From contig NZ_JABJRA010000013.1 in assembly GCF_013155365.1 (NCBI RefSeq), forward strand, positions 1 to 64,000: a DNA stretch of 64,000 nucleotides, in the 5' to 3' direction. The DNA is from Nocardioides sp. zg-DK7169 (GTDB lineage Bacteria; Actinomycetota; Actinomycetes; Propionibacteriales; Nocardioidaceae). Of the stretch, positions 16,781 to 25,324 are shown piece by piece. Positions within the stretch are counted from its first letter, which is position 1, and each line of letters opens with the position of its first letter. The notes beneath the pieces are model-generated. The model searched no databases. It was not told the origin of the DNA and saw nothing but the letters and a program-made list of their open reading frames with translations. The position numbers and the translations under genes were made by a program.

Positions 16781-17947
16781 TCAGCGCTTCGCGCGCGGCA
16801 TGCCGAGGCCCTGCATGGCGACCATGTCGCGCAGCACCTCGTTGACCCCGCCGCCGAAGGTGTTCACGATGCCTTGGCGCGAGAGCTGCTCGACCTGGCC
16901 GGAGAGCACGGCCGCGGGCTGCCCGGGACGCACCCGGCCGGCCGCGCCGAGCACCTGGCTCAGGGTGCGCTGGACGTCGATGTGGGTCTCGGTGCCGTAG
17001 GCCTTGGCCGCGCCGGCGGTGGCGCCACTGAGGGTGCCGTCCTCGACCGCGGCGGTCATCCGCCAGTTCATCAGGCGCATCGCCTCGAGCCGGGCCCAGG
17101 TGCGCGCCATCTCCGAGCGCACCCACGCGACCTCGCTGAGGCCGTTGTCCTGCGCCCAGCCCCAGACGTCCTCCCAGAGCTGGATCATCCGGCCGCCGAG
17201 GGCGGCCAGCGCCACGCGCTCGTGGTTGAGCTGGGCGGTGATCAGGCGCCAGCCGCCGTTGACCTCGCCCACCACCTCGGTGTCGGGGACCCGGATGCCG
17301 GAGTAGTACGTCGCGGTGACGCTCATCCCGCCGACCGCGCGGATCGGGCTCCAGGTGTAGCCCGGGTCGTCGCACGGCGTGATCAGGATCGAGATGCCGC
17401 GGTGCTTGGGCGCCTCGGGGTCGGTGCGGCAGGCCAGCCACACGTAGTCGGCGGTGTTGCCGCCGGTGGTGAAGATCTTCTGCCCGTCGACGACCCACTC
17501 GCCGGTCGCGTCGTCGCGCAGCGCGCGGGTGCGCACCGAGGCGAGGTCGGTGCCGGCCTCGGGCTCGGTGTAGCCGATCGCGAAGACGATGTCGCCGGTG
17601 AGCATGCCCGGCAGGTACTTCGCCTTCTGCTCCTCGGTGCCGAACGCCATCAGCGTCGGGCCGACGGTGTTGATCGTGACCAGGGGGAACGGCACGCCGG
17701 CGCGCTGCACCTCGTCGTAGAAGATGAACTGCTCCTCGGCGCCCAGACCGCGCCCGCCGTACTCGGTGGGCCAGCCGACGCCCAGCCAGCCGTCGCGGCC
17801 GAGCATCCGGACCACCTCGCGGAAGCGCGGGCCGCCGGCGCCGGCCTCGCCGACCTCGCGGCGCTCGTCGGCGGGGAGCAGCTGGGCGAAGTACGCCCGC
17901 AACTCGCGGCGCAGCTCGGTCTGCGCCGGGGTCTCGCGCAGGTCCAT
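16781..17947 (-). CDS. Acyl-CoA dehydrogenase, FadE29/ChsE2-like
   Basis: A 388-aa flavoprotein. GYTEPEAGTDLASVRTRA (about 128-145) and VVDGQKIFTTGGNTADYVWLACRTDPEAPKHRGISILI match the FadE29 lineage closely. The C-terminal VNTFGGGVNEVLRDMVAMQGLGMPR is also characteristic (FadE29 ends FGGGVNEVMREM...). In Mycobacterium FadE28-FadE29 dehydrogenates the three-carbon steroid side-chain CoA. Here the two genes are adjacent, but without the cyp125/chsH/ltp2 neighbours. ATG at 17947 has a perfect AGGAGGA ribosome site. Its promoter overlaps a palindromic operator shared with the divergent TetR gene. Confidence 0.78.
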   Translation of the reverse strand: MDLRETPAQTELRRELRAYFAQLLPADERREVGEAGAGGPRFREVVRMLGRDGWLGVGWPTEYGGRGLGAEEQFIFYDEVQRAGVPFPLVTINTVGPTLMAFGTEEQKAKYLPGMLTGDIVFAIGYTEPEAGTDLASVRTRALRDDATGEWVVDGQKIFTTGGNTADYVWLACRTDPEAPKHRGISILITPCDDPGYTWSPIRAVGGMSVTATYYSGIRVPDTEVVGEVNGGWRLITAQLNHERVALAALGGRMIQLWEDVWGWAQDNGLSEVAWVRSEMARTWARLEAMRLMNWRMTAAVEDGTLSGATAGAAKAYGTETHIDVQRTLSQVLGAAGRVRPGQPAAVLSGQVEQLSRQGIVNTFGGGVNEVLRDMVAMQGLGMPRAKR

Positions 17948-17984
17948 GGGACTCCTCCTGGGGTGCGAACGGCTCGGTCCCCCG

Positions 17985-18013
17985 ATACTGACGCTGCGAT
18001 AGACACGTGTCAA
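17985..18013 (-). promoter_or_regulatory. Promoter of the fadE29/28-like operon with operator over the -35 box
   Basis: On the minus strand TTGACA (18013-18008) is a perfect -35 box, and a 17-nt spacer leads to CAGTAT (17990-17985) as -10. The -35 box is embedded in the perfect 10-bp palindrome GACACGTGTC at 18002-18011, so a regulator bound there would occlude RNA polymerase. Confidence 0.65.
18002..18011. promoter_or_regulatory. Palindromic operator GACACGTGTC (site 1)
   Basis: A perfect palindrome between divergent fadE29-like and tetR genes, overlapping the -35 box of the fadE operon. Likely bound by the adjacent TetR protein (inference from position). Confidence 0.6.
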
Positions 18014-18035
18014 CCATTTATCTACTCAGCAGGAT

Positions 18036-18045
18036 GACACGCGTC
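18036..18045. promoter_or_regulatory. Imperfect copy of the operator, GACACGCGTC (site 2)
   Basis: Differs from site 1 at one position and lies 34 bp from it. It covers the -35-like ATGACA (18034-18039) of the tetR promoter, whose -10 TAGACT (18058-18063) is 7 nt from the ATG. This is an arrangement for autorepression of a leaderless tetR transcript. Confidence 0.6.
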
Positions 18046-18070
18046 TCAACCGCCCCTTAGACTCCCGCCC

Positions 18071-18676
18071 ATGGAGCAGCGGGGACAGGTCGTACGCCGG
18101 GTGCTCTCCCCCGCGCGAGCCGCGACCCGGGAGCGCCTCATCGAGGCCGCGATCGACCTCGCCACCGAGGGCGGGTACGACGCGGTGGGCATCCGCGCGG
18201 TCGCCGCGCATGCGGGGGTGTCCGTGCCGACGGCGTACCAGCACGTGAGCTCCAAGGACGAGCTGCTGACCGAGGCACTGCTCGCACTGGGCGCCCGCTC
18301 CACCGCCGACGTCCGCGAGCGGACCCCGGCCGGGCGCAGCCCCGCCGACCGGCTCACCCTGGTCTTCCGCCGGATCCTGCGCGAGGCGGCCGCCAAGCCG
18401 CTGCTCTACCAGGCGCTCTACCGCGCCTACCTCGCCAGCGCGCCGACCCTGCTCACGATCGAGGGGCAGGCCGGCTTCGGCCCCGAGAAGGCCGCCTGGA
18501 TCGGTGCGACCCTGCGCGCGGGCGACACCGCCGGACACGACGAGGAGGCCATCGAGTCCGCGTCGCGGATCCTCTCGATGCTCTTCCTCGGCGCGATGAC
18601 GAGCGTCGCGGCCGGGCGCGACGCCGGCGAGGCGGGCGACGTCCTCGAGGACGCCACCCGGCGCCTGCTGCCCTGA
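18071..18676 (+). CDS. TetR-family repressor divergent from fadE29/28-like operon
   Basis: A 201-aa TetR regulator. The N-terminal DNA-binding domain runs RERLIEAAIDLATEGGYDAVGIRAVAAHAGVSVPTAYQHVSSKDELL (about 20-66) with the helix-turn-helix in VAAHAGVSVPTAYQHV. The C-terminal ligand domain is all-helical and resembles KstR-type sensors of steroid-CoA ligands, though weakly. ATG at 18071 has no ribosome site but sits 7 nt after TAGACT, so a leaderless mRNA is likely. Two related operators in the intergenic region suggest control of itself and the fadE pair. The stop codon lies inside a 14-bp tandem repeat. Confidence 0.75.
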   Translation: MEQRGQVVRRVLSPARAATRERLIEAAIDLATEGGYDAVGIRAVAAHAGVSVPTAYQHVSSKDELLTEALLALGARSTADVRERTPAGRSPADRLTLVFRRILREAAAKPLLYQALYRAYLASAPTLLTIEGQAGFGPEKAAWIGATLRAGDTAGHDEEAIESASRILSMLFLGAMTSVAAGRDAGEAGDVLEDATRRLLP

Positions 18677-18714
18677 GACTGCTGCCCTGAGACTGCGGCC
18701 CTGAGCCTGCGGCC
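18667..18714 (+). repeat. 14-bp tandem repeat spanning the tetR stop codon
   Basis: Units GCTGCCCTGAGACT at 18667-18680 and 18681-18694 are identical, and 18695-18708 (GCGGCCCTGAGCCT) is a variant, followed by a partial fourth. The TGA inside unit 1 is the stop of the tetR gene. Confidence 0.75.
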
Positions 18715-18720
18715 GGGAGC

Positions 18721-19557
18721 TCAGCCGAGCTGCTCGACCACCCGCGCGGCGCGGACCACCGTCCCCAGGTGGGCATCGGCCGCCGGGCTGGTGGCCAGCC
18801 AGGCGATCACCCGACCGGCGGCGTCCTCGGCCACGGTGTCCACCCCGTGCGCCGCGATCCGGTCGGTGCCGCCGCGGGCCGCAGCCGCCTCGGTCACCAC
18901 GAACCCCGGGTCGACGTTGAACGCGCGCACCCCGGCCTCCCGGTACTCCGCGTTGATCGCGCCGGCGATCCGCCCGAAGGCGGCCTTGGCGGAGGAGTAG
19001 GCCAGACCCCAGCCGCCCTCGCCGGGCGGCGCGGGCGGGTCGTTGCGGATCGAGCCGGACCACAGGTCGACGACCGTGCCGCCGCCCTGCGCGACCATCG
19101 CCGGCACCACCTCCTGCACCAGCGCGAGCTGGTGCACGTGGTTGGCGGTGAGGCTGCGACCGAGGTCCTCGAGGTCGAGCTCGAGCAGCCGCGCGTGCGG
19201 CACGTGCAGGATCGCGTTGTTGACGAGCACGTCGATGCGACCCCAGGCCTCCAGCACGGCGCGGGCCGTGGCCCGCACGCTGGCCAGGTCGGTGAGGTCC
19301 ATCGGCACCGGCAGCGCGCGCACCCCGAGCGCCGCCACCTCCGCGGCGGTGCTGTCCAGGCTGCCGGGCACCGCGATCGCTCGGTCCCCCTCGCGCTGGG
19401 TGCGCGGCGGCACGACGCCCTCGCCCTCGCGCACGGTCCGTGCGGTGAAGGCGACGTCGAAGCCCGCTCGGGCCAGCGCGAGCGCCACCTGCTTGCCGAT
19501 GCCGCGGCTGGCGCCGGTCACCAGGGCGGTACGCCGCGGTGCCCCGGCCGTCGTCAT
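18721..19557 (-). CDS. Short-chain dehydrogenase/reductase at the end of a KstR2-linked operon
   Basis: A 278-aa SDR. Cofactor motif TGASRGIG (about 14-21), a NAG-equivalent LVNNAILH, and YSSAKAAFGRIAG giving the catalytic Tyr/Lys. The insert REGEGVVPPRTQREGDRAIA after the second strand is unusual for classical SDRs and may affect cofactor choice. ATG at 19557 overlaps the stop of the upstream epimerase-like gene by 4 bp (ATGA), so the two are translationally coupled. Position downstream of the Rv3548c-like/MaoC operon suggests a role with cyclic ketone or hydroxy-CoA intermediates, but a hairpin at 20531-20564 may separate them transcriptionally. Confidence 0.7.
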   Translation of the reverse strand: MTTAGAPRRTALVTGASRGIGKQVALALARAGFDVAFTARTVREGEGVVPPRTQREGDRAIAVPGSLDSTAAEVAALGVRALPVPMDLTDLASVRATARAVLEAWGRIDVLVNNAILHVPHARLLELDLEDLGRSLTANHVHQLALVQEVVPAMVAQGGGTVVDLWSGSIRNDPPAPPGEGGWGLAYSSAKAAFGRIAGAINAEYREAGVRAFNVDPGFVVTEAAAARGGTDRIAAHGVDTVAEDAAGRVIAWLATSPAADAHLGTVVRAARVVEQLG

Positions 19558-20483
19558 CGCGCGGCGTTCCCGGCGCCTGACTCCACGGCCGCGGCCATCT
19601 CGGCGAGCATCGGGCGCACGTCGTCGCAGCGGTAGCCCAGCAGCGCCACGACCTGCGGGTCCGGCTCGTAGGCGATCACCGCGCCGCGGCCCGGCACGAT
19701 CATCGAGTCCGGCAGGAACGGGTGCGGCTCGTCGCGCTCCTCGAGCACCCGCCCGCCCCCGCTGAGGTCGAAGATGATCTGGAAGTAGTCGCGGTAGCTC
19801 AGGTTGACGTCGCCGATGAGGTACGCCGCGCCGGGCTCGGCACGCTCCAGCGCCCCGCCGACGGCCTCGGCCAGCGAGCGCACCGACATGTAGTTGGTGC
19901 CGCCCGCGGGAGCGTGGTCGGGCACCTTCGCGGTCAGCTCGCCGCGGCCCCAGGCCAGCTGCTTGGCGAAGCGGCGCACCGCGACGCCGGGGATCATCCC
20001 GACGATGGACGGCGGGTTGAGCGTGGAGACGTTGAAGTCGGCGTCGGCGAGCTCGCGCGAGCGGTCGTCGGCGAGCTGGCGGGCCCGCACGTAGGGGTTC
20101 GTGTCGATCAGGTCGGGGCGCACCATGTGGTAGTAGCTGCCGACCTGCACCGCACGCCGTACGCCGGCCTTCTTGGCGCGCTGCATCAGCAGCGGGACGC
20201 CGTCGCTCTGGTAGCGCGACCAGAACTCCTCGTCGCCGCCCTCGGGACCCACGTGGCGCACGTCCTGGCCGGCGGCGAAGACCACCGCGTCGAAGCCCTC
20301 GAGCTCGGCCTCGGTGAACCCGCCGTCGCCGTAGTCGCCCACCACGAAGGGCAGGGACTCCACCATCGAGCCCGGCTCCGGCGCCGAGCGGCCGCCCACG
20401 GTCACCTCGTGGCCGCGCGCCGTCAGCAGGGTCGCCACGTGGCTGCCGATCATGCCGGCGCCACCGATCACCAATGTCTTCAT
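19554..20483 (-). CDS. NAD-dependent epimerase/dehydratase-family protein
   Basis: A 309-aa extended-SDR/atypical protein. The N-terminal dinucleotide motif is VIGGAGMIGSHVA (GxxGxxG). Later landmarks are VGSYYHMVRPDLIDTNPYVRARQLAD (YxxxR rather than the classical YxxxK) and GGTNYMSVRSLAEAVG. The missing catalytic lysine suggests an atypical member, perhaps a reductase or regulatory protein. ATG at 20483 is preceded by GAGGAG with 4-nt spacing. First of a coupled two-gene unit with the downstream SDR. Not part of the textbook HIP pathway. Confidence 0.65.
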   Translation of the reverse strand: MKTLVIGGAGMIGSHVATLLTARGHEVTVGGRSAPEPGSMVESLPFVVGDYGDGGFTEAELEGFDAVVFAAGQDVRHVGPEGGDEEFWSRYQSDGVPLLMQRAKKAGVRRAVQVGSYYHMVRPDLIDTNPYVRARQLADDRSRELADADFNVSTLNPPSIVGMIPGVAVRRFAKQLAWGRGELTAKVPDHAPAGGTNYMSVRSLAEAVGGALERAEPGAAYLIGDVNLSYRDYFQIIFDLSGGGRVLEERDEPHPFLPDSMIVPGRGAVIAYEPDPQVVALLGYRCDDVRPMLAEMAAAVESGAGNAAR

Positions 20484-20530
20484 GCCACTCCTCAACGTGG
20501 GGGTCCCGGCCGGTACGGCGCGGGGTGGAG

Positions 20531-20564
20531 GCTCGGCCGGCGATCGTGCGACCGCCGGCCGAGC
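20531..20564. terminator. Hairpin between MaoC-like and epimerase-like genes
   Basis: GCTCGGCCGGC (20531-20541) pairs perfectly with GCCGGCCGAGC (20554-20564) around a 12-nt loop. It may end or attenuate the transcript coming from the 22.3-kb promoter. Confidence 0.6.
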
Positions 20565-20587
20565 TCAGGCGCGCCCTCGAGCGAGCC

Positions 20588-21372
20588 TCAGGCAAACACC
20601 GCGAGGCCGCCGTCGATGACGGCTCCGCGCTCGGAGGCGACCTCGAAGGCGCCGTCGTCCCAGCCGGAGACCGCGAGGGTCTCGCCGGGGAAGACGGGTG
20701 CCGCGAAGCGGCCCTCGAGGCGGGTCAGGTCGGCGGGGTGCGCGCCGGCCCGGTCGGCCGCGACCAGCGTGGAGGCGGCCAGGGTGGCCAGCCCGTGCAG
20801 GATCGGGCGCGGCTGCCCGATGCCCGCCGCGGCCTCGGGGTCGACGTGGATGTGGTGCCGGTCGCCGAGCAGCCGGTAGAGCACCGCGGCGTTCTCGGCC
20901 AGCGGCAGGTCGCGGCCCCAGGTGGGGGCGTCGGTGCGCGCCGCGGGCCGGCTCGGGCCCCGATCGCCGCCGAAGCCGCCGCAGCCGGGGGCGAAGATCG
21001 ACCAGGTCGCGACGAAGCAGTCGCTCTCCACCGTCACCTCGAACACCGCGGCGCCGCCCTTGTCCCAGACCTCGCCGACCCGCGCCGACATGGTCAGCTC
21101 ACCGGCCGCCGGCAGCGGCGCGAGCACCTCGAGGCGCTGCGAGCCGTGCACGGCGGTGCCGACGTGGAACGCCCCGGCGGAGCCGAGCACGTCGGGGGCC
21201 CACTGCGCGAGGGTCAGCGCGAAGGGCGGCAGCACCCGCAGCCGGTCCTCGAAGACCAGGTCCAGCTGGTCGGGGCGGGCGCCCACGGCGAGCGCGAACA
21301 GGATCGGGTCGCGGTCGGTCCAGCCGACGGTGCGGTCGCCGAGGTGGCGGCCCTTCCAGTCGCCGGCGCCGC

Positions 21373-21376
<4 letters not shown>
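20588..21376 (-). CDS. MaoC-like double-hotdog enoyl-CoA hydratase
   Basis: A 262-aa double-hotdog hydratase-2-type protein. The hydratase signature is in the C-terminal half: LLGDRHHIHVDPEAAAGIGQPRPILHGLA (about 180-208), where the Asp/His pair of the MaoC motif is DRHHIH. The N-terminal half (DRDPILFALAVGARPDQLDLVFEDRLRVLPPFA) is the non-catalytic hotdog. It resembles the 17-beta-HSD type 4 hydratase (Hsd4B/Rv3538) family, and a closer Hsd4B homologue is at 58314. ATG at 21376 overlaps the upstream SDR stop by 4 bp (ATGA). The coupling implies that the two enzymes act on the same CoA ester. Confidence 0.75.
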
Positions 21377-22278
<902 letters not shown>

Positions 22279-22331
22279 CGGTTCCGTCACTCCCTGCTCA
22301 TGGTTAGTTCGATTTCGAGCATTCCAGCCAA

Positions 22332-22349
22332 ACCAAGCGGGTGCTAGGG
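22332..22349. promoter_or_regulatory. KstR2-type operator A1
   Basis: ACCAAGC-GGGT-GCTAGGG, an inverted repeat matching the cluster-wide pattern ACCWARY-N4-RYTWGGT with one mismatch in the right arm. It is 19 bp from site A2, so both lie on nearly the same DNA face. Located between the Rv3548c-like operon and echA20. Confidence 0.75.
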
Positions 22350-22350
22350 T

Positions 22351-22368
22351 ACCAAGCAATCGCTAGGT
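22351..22368. promoter_or_regulatory. KstR2-type operator A2
   Basis: ACCAAGC-AATC-GCTAGGT, a full inverted repeat. The right arm merges with TAGGTT (22364-22369), a TAnnnT-type -10 box 11 nt before the echA20 ATG, so repressor binding would block the promoter directly. Confidence 0.85.
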
Positions 22369-22380
22369 TAGGAACCGCAC

Positions 22381-23136
22381 ATGACAGTCTCCACGTCGAT
22401 CGTCGACGCGAACATCGCCGTCGTCACGATGAGCTACCCGCCCGTGAACGCCCTGCCCGTCGCCGGGTGGTTCGATGTCGCGAGCGCCGTCACCGACGCG
22501 GCGAACGCCGGCCACCACGTCGTGGTGCTGCGCGCCGAGGGGCGCGGCTTCAACGCCGGCGTGGACATCAAGGAGATGCAGCACACCGACGGCTTCGAGG
22601 CGATCCTCGGCGCCAACCGGGGCTGCTACGCCGCGTTCAAGGCGATCTACGAGTGCCCGGTGCCGGTCATCGCGGCGGTCAACGGCTTCTGCGTCGGCGG
22701 CGGCGTCGGCCTGGTCGGCAACTCCGACATCGTCGTCGCCAGCGAGGACGCCTACTTCGGCGTGCCCGAGGTCAACCAGGGCGCGCTCGGCGCGGCCACC
22801 CACATGGCCCGCCTGGTCCCGCAGCACCTGATGCGCTCGCTGTACTTCACCGCGCGCACCATCAAGGCCGCCGAGCTCGTGCAGCACGGCTCCGTGCTCG
22901 AGGTCGTGCCCCGCGAGCAGCTCGACGACGCCGCGCTCGCCGTCGCCCGCGAGATCGCCGCGAAGGACACCCGGGTGATCCGCGCCGCCAAGGAGGCGCT
23001 GAACGGCATCGACCCGATCGACGTGAACAAGTCCTACCGTTTCGAGCAGGGCTTCACCTACGAGCTGAACCTCGCCGGTGTCGCCGACGAGCTGCGCGAC
23101 GACTTCGCCGGCACCGACAAGGCCTCCCGCAGCTGA
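22381..23136 (+). CDS. echA20: EchA20-like crotonase, HIP ring-D opening hydrolase
   Basis: A 251-aa crotonase-fold enzyme. Family features: SYPPVNALPVAGWFD, the oxyanion-hole region GRGFNAGVDIKEMQ (about 55-68) and NGFCVGGGVGLVGNSDIVVASEDAYFGVPEVNQGALG (about 102-138). Those segments match EchA20 of the mycobacterial KstR2 regulon. That enzyme hydrolytically opens ring D of the indanedione CoA ester (HIEC-CoA) to give COCHEA-CoA. ATG at 22381 has almost no leader (predicted -10 at 22364-22369). Next gene in the operon is ipdC, which acts before it in the pathway. Two KstR2-type sites overlap the promoter. Confidence 0.85.
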   Translation: MTVSTSIVDANIAVVTMSYPPVNALPVAGWFDVASAVTDAANAGHHVVVLRAEGRGFNAGVDIKEMQHTDGFEAILGANRGCYAAFKAIYECPVPVIAAVNGFCVGGGVGLVGNSDIVVASEDAYFGVPEVNQGALGAATHMARLVPQHLMRSLYFTARTIKAAELVQHGSVLEVVPREQLDDAALAVAREIAAKDTRVIRAAKEALNGIDPIDVNKSYRFEQGFTYELNLAGVADELRDDFAGTDKASRS

Positions 23137-23203
23137 TCGCGTCGGCCTCGCCGGCCTGCGCTCCCCCATCCCCACCCGCCACGACACGGAAGGTGTCCCC
23201 CGC

Positions 23204-24274
23204 ATGACGACGCCGCAGCGCCTGCGCACCCCGCTCACCGAGCTGACCGGGGTCGACCACCCCATCGTGCAGACCGGCATGGGCTGGGTCGCCGGCCCCC
23301 GCCTGGTCTCCGCGACCGCCAACGCCGGCGCCCTGGGCATCCTGGCCTCGGCCACGATGACCTACGAGGAGCTCGAGAAGGCGATCATCGAGGTCAAGGA
23401 GCGCACCGACAAGCCGTTCGGCGTGAACCTGCGCGCCGACGCCGGCGACGCCGGCAAGCGCGTCGACCTGCTGATCCGCCACGGCGTGACGGTCGCCTCG
23501 TTCGCCCTCGCCCCGAAGCAGGAGCTCATCGCCCGCCTCAAGGAGCACGACATCGTCGTGATGCCCTCCGTCGGCGCGGCCCGCCACGCCGAGAAGGTCG
23601 CCTCGTGGGGCGCCGACGCGGTGATGATCCAGGGCGGCGAGGGCGGTGGCCACACCGGCCCGACCCCCACCACCCTGCTGCTCCCGAGCGTCCTGGACGC
23701 CGTCGACATCCCCGTCGTCGCCGCCGGCGGCTTCTTCGACGGCCGCGGCCTCGCCGCCGCGCTGTCGTACGGCGCCGTCGGCATCGGCATGGGTACCCGC
23801 TTCCTGCTCACCAGCGACAGCGCGGTGCCCGAGGCGATCCGCCGCCAGTACCTCACCTTCGGCCTCGACGGCACCGTCGTCACCACCAAGGCCGACGGCA
23901 TGCCGCACCGCCTGCTGCGTACGTCGTTCGTCAAGGGCCTCGAGGAGACCAGCGCAGCCAAGCGCGCCGTCCCCACCGCCCGCCGGATGCTGGAGTTCAA
24001 GAAGCTCAGCGGCGCCGGCTGGCGCGACTTCGTCGGCGACGGCTGGCGGATGAAGCGCAGCAGCGACCGCTCCTGGGTGCAGATGACGATGGCCGCCAAC
24101 ACCCCGATGCTGCTCAAGGCCGGACTCGTGGACGGGGACACCGAGGCCGGCATGCTGGCCTCCGGCCAGGTCGTCGGCATGATCGACGACCTGCCCAGCT
24201 GCGAGGAGCTGGTCGACCGGATCATCGCCCAGGCGGTCGAGCGGCTCGGCTCGCTGGCCGGCAACCTCGTCTGA
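23204..24274 (+). CDS. ipdC: IpdC-like FMN-dependent oxidoreductase (nitronate-monooxygenase fold)
   Basis: A 356-aa TIM-barrel flavoprotein of the 2-nitropropane-dioxygenase/NMO superfamily. VDHPIVQTGMGWVAGPRLVSATANAGALGILA is the N-terminal FMN-binding start. QGGEGGGHTGPTPTTLLLP (about 144-162) and VVAAGGFFDGRGLAAALSYGAVGIGMGTRFLL bind the phosphate. The sequence is of the IpdC type, needed for oxidation of 5-hydroxy-HIP-CoA-derived intermediates before ring D opening, rather than a detoxifying nitronate monooxygenase. GGAAGG lies 10 nt before the ATG. Same operon as echA20, followed by a strong terminator. Confidence 0.83.
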   Translation: MTTPQRLRTPLTELTGVDHPIVQTGMGWVAGPRLVSATANAGALGILASATMTYEELEKAIIEVKERTDKPFGVNLRADAGDAGKRVDLLIRHGVTVASFALAPKQELIARLKEHDIVVMPSVGAARHAEKVASWGADAVMIQGGEGGGHTGPTPTTLLLPSVLDAVDIPVVAAGGFFDGRGLAAALSYGAVGIGMGTRFLLTSDSAVPEAIRRQYLTFGLDGTVVTTKADGMPHRLLRTSFVKGLEETSAAKRAVPTARRMLEFKKLSGAGWRDFVGDGWRMKRSSDRSWVQMTMAANTPMLLKAGLVDGDTEAGMLASGQVVGMIDDLPSCEELVDRIIAQAVERLGSLAGNLV

Positions 24275-24295
24275 GCCTCATCCGAGCATCCCCGG

Positions 24296-24324
24296 CGCCG
24301 GGCGCCGTTCATCGGCGCCCGGCG
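24296..24324. terminator. Strong hairpin terminator after ipdC
   Basis: CGCCGGGCGCCG pairs perfectly with CGGCGCCCGGCG around the loop TTCAT. Located between convergent ipdC and a GNAT gene; probably bidirectional. Confidence 0.85.
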
Positions 24325-24333
24325 TGCGTCGTC

Positions 24334-24888
24334 TCAGGCCGCCCAGGTCTCGGCGAGCAGCCCGTAGACCGCCACGTCGCGACGCTCCTCGCCGACCCAC
24401 TTGGCCGATCGCAGGGTGCCCTCGTGGGTGAAGCCGAGGCGCTGCGCCAAGGCACGGCTGCGCGCGTTGTCGACGTCGGTGCGGATCTCCACGCGGGCGA
24501 CCTCTCGCTCCTCGAAGAGCATCTCGATCAGCGTCCTGACCGCGCGCGACGCCGCACCTCGCCCCTCGTGCTCGCCATCGATCCAGCAGTCGAGGTCGGC
24601 GGTGCCGATGTAGTGGTCGATGCGCGCGCCGGCGGCGCCGACGACCGTCTCGCCGGCCAGGATCACGCACGGGACGGCACGACCCTCGACCCACTCGGCG
24701 AGCAGCCCCCGCACATACGCGCGCTGGCCGTCCTCGGTCAGGTCCTCCTCGTGGGCCCAGTGCTCCCAGCGGCGCAACCGCTCGCGGTTCGTCAGCGCCA
24801 GCCGGTGGATCGCGGGCACCGAGGACTCATCCAGGAGCGCGAGCACGTAGCCGGCACCGAGGTCGCGGGTGAAGAAGGGGCTCGGCAT
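24334..24888 (-). CDS. GNAT acetyltransferase, RimJ/RimL type
   Basis: A 184-aa GNAT of the ribosomal-protein acetyltransferase-like branch. It opens with LALTNRERLRRWEHWAHEEDLTEDGQRAYVRGLL. DCWIDGEHEGRGAASRAVRTLIEMLFEEREVARVEIRTDVDNARSRALAQRLGFTHEG contains the acetyl-CoA loop EGRGAA and the NxxSRALAQRLGF motif typical of RimJ/RimL. Protein N-terminal Ala/Ser acetylation or small-molecule modification are both possible. ATG at 24888. It interrupts the steroid cluster without obvious link. Confidence 0.75.
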   Translation of the reverse strand: MPSPFFTRDLGAGYVLALLDESSVPAIHRLALTNRERLRRWEHWAHEEDLTEDGQRAYVRGLLAEWVEGRAVPCVILAGETVVGAAGARIDHYIGTADLDCWIDGEHEGRGAASRAVRTLIEMLFEEREVARVEIRTDVDNARSRALAQRLGFTHEGTLRSAKWVGEERRDVAVYGLLAETWAA

Positions 24889-25022
24889 GCACCGAGTCTA
24901 CGAACGACAGCCCCGGGCTCCCGTCTCGTGCAACAAGGGTTCTGCGATCCCCCGTTCGGCGCTACGGTGCGGAGCACCACGGAGCCGGGACCGTCGGGCC
25001 CGCCAGACCCAGGGAGAGCCAC

Positions 25023-25274
25023 ATGCTCGGTTTCCTCATCGGCACCGGCGTCGTCGTGAGCGGCGTGTTGGCCTGGGACTGGCGCCGGAGCGAGAAGCTG
25101 AAGAAGGCCCTCGCCACCCCGGTCCCCTACCCGAACAGCCCCGGCGCGGACGGGGACACCCCCGAGGCCACCGCCCGGGCCAAGCGCAGCGGCGCGGGCA
25201 AGGACCCCGCCCGGCAGTGGCCGGCGTACCACCCCGACCTCAACAACGGCGGCGGGGGCGGCGGCGCCTTCTGA
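25023..25274 (+). CDS. Small membrane-anchored hypothetical protein
   Basis: 83 aa. One N-terminal hydrophobic segment (MLGFLIGTGVVVSGVLAWDW, 1-20) is followed by a Lys/Arg patch (RRSEKLKKAL) and a Pro/Gly/Asp-rich hydrophilic tail ending in GGGGGGAF. The composition suggests a single-pass, cytoplasm-facing protein. A ribosome site GGGAGA sits 5 nt before the ATG. Codon use is normal for the region, supporting a real gene. No recognised family; function unknown. It stands alone between divergent and convergent neighbours. Confidence 0.6.
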   Translation: MLGFLIGTGVVVSGVLAWDWRRSEKLKKALATPVPYPNSPGADGDTPEATARAKRSGAGKDPARQWPAYHPDLNNGGGGGGAF

Positions 25275-25324
25275 CTCGGCACGCCCACCCAGCACCGAGC
25301 CCCGGCTCCCCGACCCGCGCGTGT

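Noticed and set aside
14918..18037. A 1039-codon open frame on the plus strand opposite the fadE genes
   Set aside because: Its composition (runs of Ala/Arg/Gly/His/Gln) is that of an antisense shadow. The minus-strand frames encode clear acyl-CoA dehydrogenases, and there is no ribosome site.
23204..24274. Nitronate monooxygenase (detoxification)
   Set aside because: Fold is shared, but operon partner echA20, the operator sites and the sequence type indicate IpdC.
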